From NCBI GenBank assembly GCA_030247855.1, contig JAPDRN010000053.1:124001-188000 (forward strand): a stretch of 64,000 nt of DNA, written 5' to 3'. The notes beneath the pieces are model-generated. The model did no database searches. It had not been told where the DNA came from and worked only from the letters and a program-made list of their open reading frames with translations. Positions within the stretch are counted from its first letter, which is position 1. Each line of letters starts with the position of its first letter. This DNA is from Knufia peltigerae. Lineage: Eukaryota; Ascomycota; Eurotiomycetes; Chaetothyriales; Trichomeriaceae. Position numbers and translations under genes: made by a program. This document shows, piece after piece, positions 57,501 to 64,000 of the stretch.

Positions 57501-58087
57501 CGGTTCGGCTAGAATGCGTTCTCGCGCTATCTCCTGTCAGCATTTTGTCCATGAGCGGGATGATCCGTCATACTCTTCTGTCTTTTTTGTGGTGTAGATG
57601 GACCAGATCTTGCTTCCCGCGACGGTCTCTGTCCGCCTGAAGAATGATTGTGATACTCTGGCTGCGGCCTGCTTGGTGCATTTGTACGGTAACGTTCGTC
57701 GTATTGGTATGTGCGACCTGAGGACGGGGCTTGCTCGGGATAAGGGTCGCGCTGCGGCGGAGGTGGTTGTGAGTATCCGTTTCCGTTGTCGTAATAAGGC
57801 GGATCTTGGAAACCACTCGGTTGATATTGATCCTGGACTTGGCCTTGCCAATGTCCATTTCGACCGTAATTCGTTGGAGGCTGCTGCACATGACCATAGC
57901 CGTCGTCGTACCCGTTGCGATCTTGAGGATAGTCATTGTACTGCTGATACCCCTGGTTGTATGATGTTCCCTGGCTGCGCCCATTCTCTTGCCATTGTCT
58001 CTGGTCATTCCTACGATCATACTGGTAAGGCTGCTGCACCTGGGTTGGACCTTGTTGCCATTGCTGGCGATATTGGTTGCTCGCCAT
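54552..58087 (-). CDS. SKT5/CHS4-type chitin synthase activator, Sel1 repeats, C-terminal CaaX
   Basis: Three exons (58087-57574, 57526-54761, 54676-54552) give 1,134 residues. These proteins bind and localise class IV chitin synthase at the cell cortex. The first 600 residues are Gln/Pro/Asn/Ser-rich and disordered, with a conserved NLAWDNPFGAWP motif. Sel1-like repeats follow (NYAVGLKLAKKEVEAARVLA, PDAMFYLADCHGQGLLGLPV, HAQSAYRVAVCCELGSEEGG, DTPAMYKMGMIQLKGLLGQP, GYKYSQFRLGSAFEYGLLGC, AEYAMGYFNEVGIGTGVDVE). The final 125-nt exon ends ...SDGECVVM, a CaaX box for prenylation as in yeast Chs4. Intron 1 is GTATGA...GATAG and intron 2 GTGAGT...TTTAG. Retaining intron 2 ends the protein at 54702 without CaaX. 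Confidence 0.88.
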
Positions 58088-60115
58088 TGTCGCAAGCTGA
58101 CGGAGATCAGTCTTGGAACCGGCCGAGCCGACGATGCGCGTGTTGAATCTTGGAGGACGGCGACGGCTTGCGGCAGAATGCGCAAAACAAAGAAAACGGC
58201 CGATGAAGCGAAGCTGGTTTTCAAGTTGAGGTCAACGAAGGCCCTTTGTTCTTTTGGGCTGGTCCGGTGGAATCGAAGAGCGCGAAACAATGCCTTGCAA
58301 CGCAACCAGGCGTAGAGCAGTTCAAGAAAGAATTGTTGAAAGGACCGAACGGAAAAACAAAAAAAAAGAAGTGAACCAACTGTCCCACGATGACGAGTTG
58401 TCACAACAAAGAGCAGGTGTACGATGGTTATGCTCGTGTGTGTGGTGGGCAAAGTCAATGCACAGCAGTGGGCGGGAGGTGGTCGAAGCGTATGTGCAAG
58501 TACGGAGCACGAGTCCCTAAGGCCGTGGCGAGGCTGATGCTAAGTTCCAGGTACGGAGCATTCTTATGGGGACTCGTATGGAGGGTCTACTACTGTACGG
58601 ACTCAATCCAGGCCACTCATAGACTCTTTACAAGTATGATTACTCCGTTGTCTACACAGGCTAATGCGATCGATCCCGGCACTCGCTTGAAAGCCTGTAA
58701 AAAGCTCGTCTTAATTACTCCATACATGGGTACGGATACTTATTCAGTAGGGCAAGGACGCCGAAGGACCAGTCTAGAGAGACATTAATCTCTGATAGTC
58801 TAGTTCTGTCATTTAATTAGCAATTTCAAAAGACATGTTTTTTTAAGAGCGTCTAAGTAGGTGACGCCTAATAGAGCCTAAAAAATGTTCTCTCTGCTAA
58901 AGCTTTAGGTATGGCCGTAGCTACTAGTCTACTCAGTCTGGGGTTTCATCCCCCTTATTTCTTTGGTAGTCACTACAGGCCTTATTAGGTACTCTTTACC
59001 TAGAATGTCTAATAGTATAATGTCTTTTTAAACCGTCATAGGAATTATGGGACTAAGCTATTTCTGCACGCCTCCGTATCCATAGGTCCGATGGCAAGGT
59101 GACTCCGTAATGATTACGAGTACTGCGCACTGCGCAGTACTGTAGATATCGTCATGTAGCAAAGGTACGAGTACAGCTACCGAACATCTCTTTTCGAACA
59201 TATTTTTCGGATAATTTGTACTCGTAACTCTTTAGTGTAGCCCTTATGATTACGAGTGCTCCATAGCTTGGTGGCGGTTGATGGGCAGCCGACAGCCCAC
59301 CGAGGCACTGGCTGCCAGGTACAGATACTTGATTTGTTGCTTCTCGGGCACTGATCGCCCACTAACCTCTACCTATCCAAAGGCACCCAAAGGTGTTCCG
59401 GGTACGACTAGACTACGGGCCACTTACGTGGGGGGCGCACCAGGCCAACGTGGACTCTTTGACCTCCATCATGCCCAGAACAGCCACTGACCTACTCCCG
59501 CAGGACTGAAAGCTACACCACCTGTTTACCTGACAGCCGTTTTTGCCATGCCCTGCCACTCTCAAAAGATCAATGCCCTTCCACGCCGTCATCTTGACAT
59601 GTCAGATGAACAGATTTATCGCTTATCGGTGGCCGAATGTATCGTACATGAGCACAGAGAACTACGTAACTCTCCTCGTGGACGAATTGTGGCTGGTGAG
59701 ATGAAGTATTCTGCACAAAGTATGTCTCAGCCACATTCGTACTGTACGGCCAGCCCGATTCAGTCTCGGCGGGATTGGCTGACGATCAGACAGTATGGAT
59801 GATGTTTCAACCACCCAGCACCGAGTCAATCACAGCCTAACAAACGACATGTTGTTTCAACCACTTCAAGACGGATTCTCCTTTGCCGGTCTCAACTGTG
59901 ATGATGATTACTCCGTACACTGCAATTCTCGACGACTCGTCCACATCTTTCACCCTTTTTTTGTTGCGCACAATATGACGTAGCTTCTATCGTCGTCCAG
60001 CCCTTCCACCGCGACAAGTCGGAAAGCATCCTCTTACCGTCGAACCGACAAGGCTCGCTTAAACCACCTGGGTGTTTCAACATCTGTTCCCTTGCTCTCT
60101 CCTCCTATCCAGCAG
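58088..60115. other. 2 kb intergenic; part may be decayed repeat
   Basis: No gene is supported. 58790-59270 is AT-rich and stop-filled, with TA-rich words typical of decayed elements. A 23-bp perfect palindrome lies at 59119-59141 and a 12-bp direct repeat (ATGATTACGAGT) at 59110-59121 and 59246-59257. TACTCCGTA is at 59909-59917, and degenerate copies occur near 58500, 58552, 58640 and 58712. Confidence 0.4.
59119..59141. repeat. Perfect palindrome, 11-bp arms
   Basis: AGTACTGCGCA, one central C, TGCGCAGTACT. It lies in AT-rich sequence without genes and could form a hairpin or be a dimer-binding site. Confidence 0.8.
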
Positions 60116-62708
60116 TCATGTAAAATTGGCAACTGAAATTTCAATGTCTCCAAATGGTTCACCCTGTGTCACCTCGAGCAAACCCCTGGTGACTAATGCG
60201 AGAACGTGGAGAAGGCCCTGAGCGCCAACAATATACGAATTCTGAGTCGGTGGAAGTAACTCTTCAAACGTGATTCCGTTCGACATCTCCGTACTCTCAC
60301 CGACCTCCCCTTGATCACGTGGCTGCTCGTTGATCTTCGTCTTTACGAAACTGAGAAAATTGTTGGCTTCATTCTCCAAGGCCATCGCGATCCATGAACT
60401 CTGCTGCGCCGTCTGGGTATCGACATCAGCGGCCGGTCCGTACAGCTCAAAGTCCTCCACGTCGGTGCCGAGGCCAAGCTGCGCATCCAGGTCTGCGAAC
60501 TCATCTTCAGTATTGCTGGTTAGAAGTGAAGGGCTGCCGATCCTAGACGCACCGGAGCCTCTTCCCAGCAAAGGGCTTGCAGAGGTGAGACGAGATCCGC
60601 GCCTTCCAAGTGCCGAAGGTGGACCGAGTTCCATACCGCCGGGTAGACCTCCCACGCTGGAGCTCAATCTCGCTACCAATCCGCTCCCCAAGGGCTGAGC
60701 AGAACTATGACGAGATGCGGAGACATTCCAGGGCATACCTGATGAGCGGTCGGGCAGCGAGGAAGGCGCTTGTCGACCGACTTCGCTCTCGGGGTTGAAG
60801 TTGTCGCTTGGGAACATTGGGACATCGTCGTCATCACCAAAGACGAAGCCGTCGCCCCCGACGTCGTGCCCACGAGCTACCCCTTCGTCGGAAGTTGTTC
60901 TGGCTCTGACTCGTCTCGCCTCTTCATCGTCCCCATCCTCATCGGTTTCGGAGCCGCTGCGCGATCTTTTGACACCGATGGGCACACCCTTGAGCAGGTC
61001 CCAGAGTGACTGACCGCTGAACATCGCAAGAGGGTGCGGTTCTCTGTCGGCACCAAAGCTGGTGGCAACATTGCCGATACCTTGTTCCATGACCCAGAAT
61101 TCCGCCTTCTTCTTTGCTTCACGGTGTGACTTTTGATTTTGCTTTGCCTTGTATGCCTCATCCATGTTGGCGAGGTAGTTCTGGTTCCAGTTGCTCAGGT
61201 CTCGGTTGGTCAACTCTGTTCGCTGGTCTGGTCGAAGAGGCTTTACCTGACGCACACGTTGCTGCGGTGCCTCGGCCGTCTCTGATTGCTCCTGGTAGGA
61301 CTCGGTGAGGGAAGTGCCATGTTCGCTTTGTTGTGCCTCTGTACCTGCACGCTGCGGTGTCACTGGAGCTCCAGCATTCTGGACTGCAGCCTCCGAATCT
61401 TCAAACATGATGATGTCCTCGTCAAAATGAATTTGATCGTCGGGCAATTGGACCCCAGGATAATTGTCGCCGCCAATACTCACGTTGCCCCCATGGGCAG
61501 CCCATGGATCCATGCCTGCCTCGTCTCCGTCCTGCAAGAGCGCGGACACGGCCGGATGGAGAAACCCGTCGTCACCAAGGTCAAAGACAGGGTTGTCGAG
61601 AACGAGTGGCTCATCTTCGAACAGAGAATAGTGCTCTTGGGACTTGCTCCCATTCCCGGCATGGAAACTTGTTCCTGGTCCTGAACCGAAGCCCGAAACC
61701 CCTCCAGGCGTGCTGTAAGAATGTATGTCCAGGCCAGCTTCTTCCTCTTCTCCTCCGACTCTTTCACATTCGTCAAGTCCGTCCTCATCACTAATCTGTA
61801 GACTAGACTGGGTCGAAGGGAGGCTGCGAGTTGAGGCACCGCTAGAGGACTCGGACGGAATGCCAAAGGCAGCCAGGTCGAAATTGAGGTCTATTTCTGG
61901 GAAATAGAAAGGATCTTCTCGAATGTTGAGTTGTTCTGGTCTGTGTTTCATGCAAAAAAAATCGCAAATGGCCATCCCCGTCAGTCTCCGGGTGTGTCTA
62001 TTTGTCGTTTTGTTCCTCAAAGCAACACACACACACTCACCTCGTCTTGCTCACTTCCGGATCAATTTCCATCTCATTCGAAGCATACTCGATCCCTCTC
62101 ATCTTATCCCTCAGGCTCGTGACATCGACCAAGACATAACCACACTGTTGTGAAAAGACTCGTGTCATTCCAAACCTGTCGTCCCAAAGGAAAAGAAGTT
62201 AATCATGGATAACTCTACAAAGAAAAATAAATCTCCTTTTCTTCCCCCTACGAGCCAAGTTTCCTCCATTTGGAGATGTGACTTACAGTAAGCTCCCCTG
62301 CAGGCGTAGTGCCATGGGCAACTCTGGCTCCGTGATGGTCTGGCATGCTCTTGGGACGTCGACGTCAAGGATCGCCCTACGTGTCACTTTCTTCAGGTTG
62401 GATTTGGCACCGAGTGTCGCCACCAGCCTTTTGAGAGAGAGAGAGAAGGGATTGTCAGCGTCAGGGGTAGCTTAGAAACGCGATAAACGCGAGAGAGACG
62501 CGATAGACAAAAAGAACGTACCATATTGTAGCTACTCCGTGTTGACGACTCGTCAGAACTAAAAAGAAGGAAGGGTGGTTGATTATCAGTATTGGGGCCT
62601 TCAACTCAATCTCTAGTCCACACACACAAACCCCCTCCCCTTTCGGGCTCACGTGAAGAAAACTAAAACCAACAAAGACAAAAACGTACTCTCGTGGCTG
62701 TAGAACAT
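60116..62708 (-). CDS. REC8: Meiotic cohesin kleisin REC8
   Basis: Five exons (62708-62690, 62558-62522, 62427-62287, 62175-62041, 61940-60116) give 718 residues. Rec8 replaces Rad21/Scc1 in the meiotic cohesin ring. The N-terminal kleisin domain is spread over the four small exons and reads MFYSHE/ILTSRQHGVATI/WLVATLGAKSNLKKV...AILDVDVPRACQTI/FGMTRVFSQQCGYVLVD, the classic fungal Rec8 start. RNQNYLANMDEAYKAKQNQK-like helical sequence and an acidic, Ser-rich centre follow. The C-terminal winged helix (ESNGITFEELLPP-like, SYIVGAQGLLHVLALVTRGL) closes the ring. Exons 1 and 2 are 19 and 37 nt. The long frame's own first ATG, near 62032, lies inside intron 4 and is not a start. Confidence 0.9.
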
Positions 62709-63600
62709 GGCGTCGCAATCACCACCCTGAGGTAGCCAAACAATGCCCCGCCCCTGGAGAAAAGTGTAGACTCTGTGGTGTCCTGCAGGAAGAGAGAGAG
62801 ATGGAGAGGTAAGTGGTGATTTGGGAATGAGGACGGTATGGTGTTCTGGAAAAAAAGTCTGAAGAGGTCCCTTCTTTGTGGTGCAGAGTAAAGTGAAGTG
62901 AAGGCGGTCGGTCGAAAAACCAAAAAGGCAACAAAACGTTCAGTAAAGTAAAAATGTACCTTTGTGTAGGAGGAGTGCCTCATGTGCAACGGCATTGAAA
63001 GGACGAGATGGGGAACGCGACGAACTCGGACGCCAGACAAAAAAGTTGACTTGACTGTATCGTTAGTCGACTCTGGCGCTGGAATTCGAAAGAAAAACAG
63101 AGCCTCCAGAAAAGAAAAATAAACACCACATATCTCAATTGAAGCCATCGTCATCATTATCTCTTTTTTTCCCGTTGTCCAGAAACAATTCCCAAGAGCA
63201 CACTGCGACACGGTGGCCACCATCTCTTTGATGCCCAGTCCTACCTACCTACAAACTCCACAACCCGACCGTGTTTACTGTAGAAAAATCCTTCGTCATC
63301 AAGCCCAAGATTATCGAGATGTGGCGAACTCGTATCTTATAGCGTGTCCACCTAATTCTTGGTCTTTAAAACGCGGAATTTATATGAACTGGAACTTGCT
63401 TTTCTATTCCCCCTTTTTCGCGTTTCCTAGACAAGTGCCGGGGAAGAGTGCGCTGTACACCCCGGCTAAAGATCAAAACGTCCATTCGCAAACCTGTAAG
63501 CTTTCCGAAACCCAGGGGCGCAGGAAGCGTATAGCACTTTCTCAGCGTATGAGGCGAGAAAACCCCAAGGCGACATAGGCATAGTCTATGTTGTTTTCCT
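62709..63600. other. Intergenic, REC8 promoter and ARG5,6 3' flank
   Basis: Upstream of REC8 and, on the same strand, downstream of ARG5,6. No convincing gene; frames here have poor composition. I could not point to a meiosis-specific promoter element. Confidence 0.4.
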
Positions 63601-64000
63601 TTACTCGGATGGGATACCTTCATACTCTCCATAGCCCAAGGCCAGATTCATGTTTTCTGCGATCCCATTATCAGTAAAAGCTCTCGTGACGGATACTAAA
63701 AGACTTACGAAGACATTGCGTCGCAGCACCCTTCAACAAATTATCGATGGTGACGCAAATGACCACTCTCTTCCCGCTCGAATGAACAGCGAAGCCACCA
63801 ACTTCGACACCGTGGCGGTTAGCGATGTTCTTGACCAATGGAGCTTCACCGATGATCTTGAGCAGCTTCTCTCCGGCATAGCGTTCTTGGTACAAATTTC
63901 GGATATCTCTCGACTTCATCTCCTCTTTCAAGGGAATGTTGATTGTGTGGTGGATGCCCTGGAACCACACAGCAACATGAGGGATGAAAGCCACCGGAGT
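63601..64000 (-). CDS. ARG5,6: ARG5,6: N-acetyl-gamma-glutamyl-phosphate reductase C-terminus
   Basis: 3' end of a gene running off the window: exons >64000-63709 and 63656-63601, joined across GTAAGT...GATCGCAG. The visible protein, PVAFIPHVAVWFQGIHHTIN...IGEAPLVKNIANRHGVEVGG...ATIDNLLKGAATQCL/QNMNLALGYGEYEGIPSE, is the C-terminal reductase domain of the mitochondrial arginine-biosynthesis precursor. That precursor is normally fused behind acetylglutamate kinase and cleaved in the matrix. GAATQCLQNMNLALG is the near-invariant end of N-acetyl-gamma-glutamyl-phosphate reductases. About 115 residues are visible. The kinase part lies upstream of the window and is not seen. Confidence 0.93.

Noticed and set aside
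58790..59270. Intact transposable element
   Set aside because: The sequence is AT-rich and stop-filled; I found no terminal repeats or transposase/reverse transcriptase motif, so only a vague 'decayed repeat' note is justified.
61941..62032. Start of the long REC8 frame at MCVALRNKTTN
   Set aside because: This lies in intron 4. The spliced upstream exons encode the true conserved Rec8 N-terminus starting MFYSHE.
1..64000. CRISPR arrays, bacterial operons, ribosome-binding sites, prophage
   Set aside because: The window is eukaryotic with introns throughout. I saw no evenly spaced direct repeats or prokaryotic signals.

Overview
This window is from the nuclear genome of a filamentous ascomycete (Pezizomycotina). 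Genes are split by short introns of about 45-125 nt with GT...CTAAC/CTGAC...YAG signals. The protein set is fungal: an Argonaute, an SKT5/Chs4-type chitin synthase activator, a DUF3433 membrane protein, a bZIP protein with a DUF3425-like C-terminus and a Pth11/SAT4-like receptor. A Eurotiomycetes/Chaetothyriales-type host is my inference from protein texture, not something I could test.

Layout. 1-26 kb is mixed accessory and metabolic: the 3' end of a GPC1-type acyltransferase, a fungal-specific transcription factor, an unknown protein, an ICMT-like membrane methyltransferase convergent with a GNAT acetyltransferase, a receptor-like membrane protein, a 2 kb stretch without a firm gene, an APC amino-acid/GABA/choline permease, a small secreted protein, a 627-residue conserved protein, a 1,507-residue DUF3433 protein, a protein joining two near-identical zinc fingers to DUF3237, and a short-chain dehydrogenase. 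26-36 kb is accessory and decayed: a bZIP regulator, fragments of at least one broken gene, an unusual tRNA-Lys locus, and an interrupted C2H2 zinc-finger/DEDD exonuclease gene. 36-64 kb is a dense housekeeping block: TRM44, COG3, FMP25-like, ASF1, RNA14, Argonaute, SKT5/CHS4, REC8 and the 3' end of ARG5,6. Two divergent pairs (COG3/FMP25 and ASF1/RNA14) share short intergenic promoters, and several neighbours converge closely.

The most striking observation is at 32776-32918. A tRNA-Lys(UUU) gene carries a normal 19-nt intron next to the anticodon and, in addition, a 51-nt insert inside the anticodon stem. That insert has the signals of a spliceosomal intron: GT start, perfect TACTAAC branch site, CCAG end. 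Removing both pieces gives a 73-nt cloverleaf with a perfect anticodon stem. Other leads are a dyad 9-mer, TAC-TCC-GTA, found at least 12 times and almost only between genes; the zinc-finger/DUF3237 fusion; and splice choices that would add or remove a prenylation motif in SKT5/CHS4.

Exon boundaries were read by eye from splice signals and frame closure. They have not been checked against transcripts or databases.
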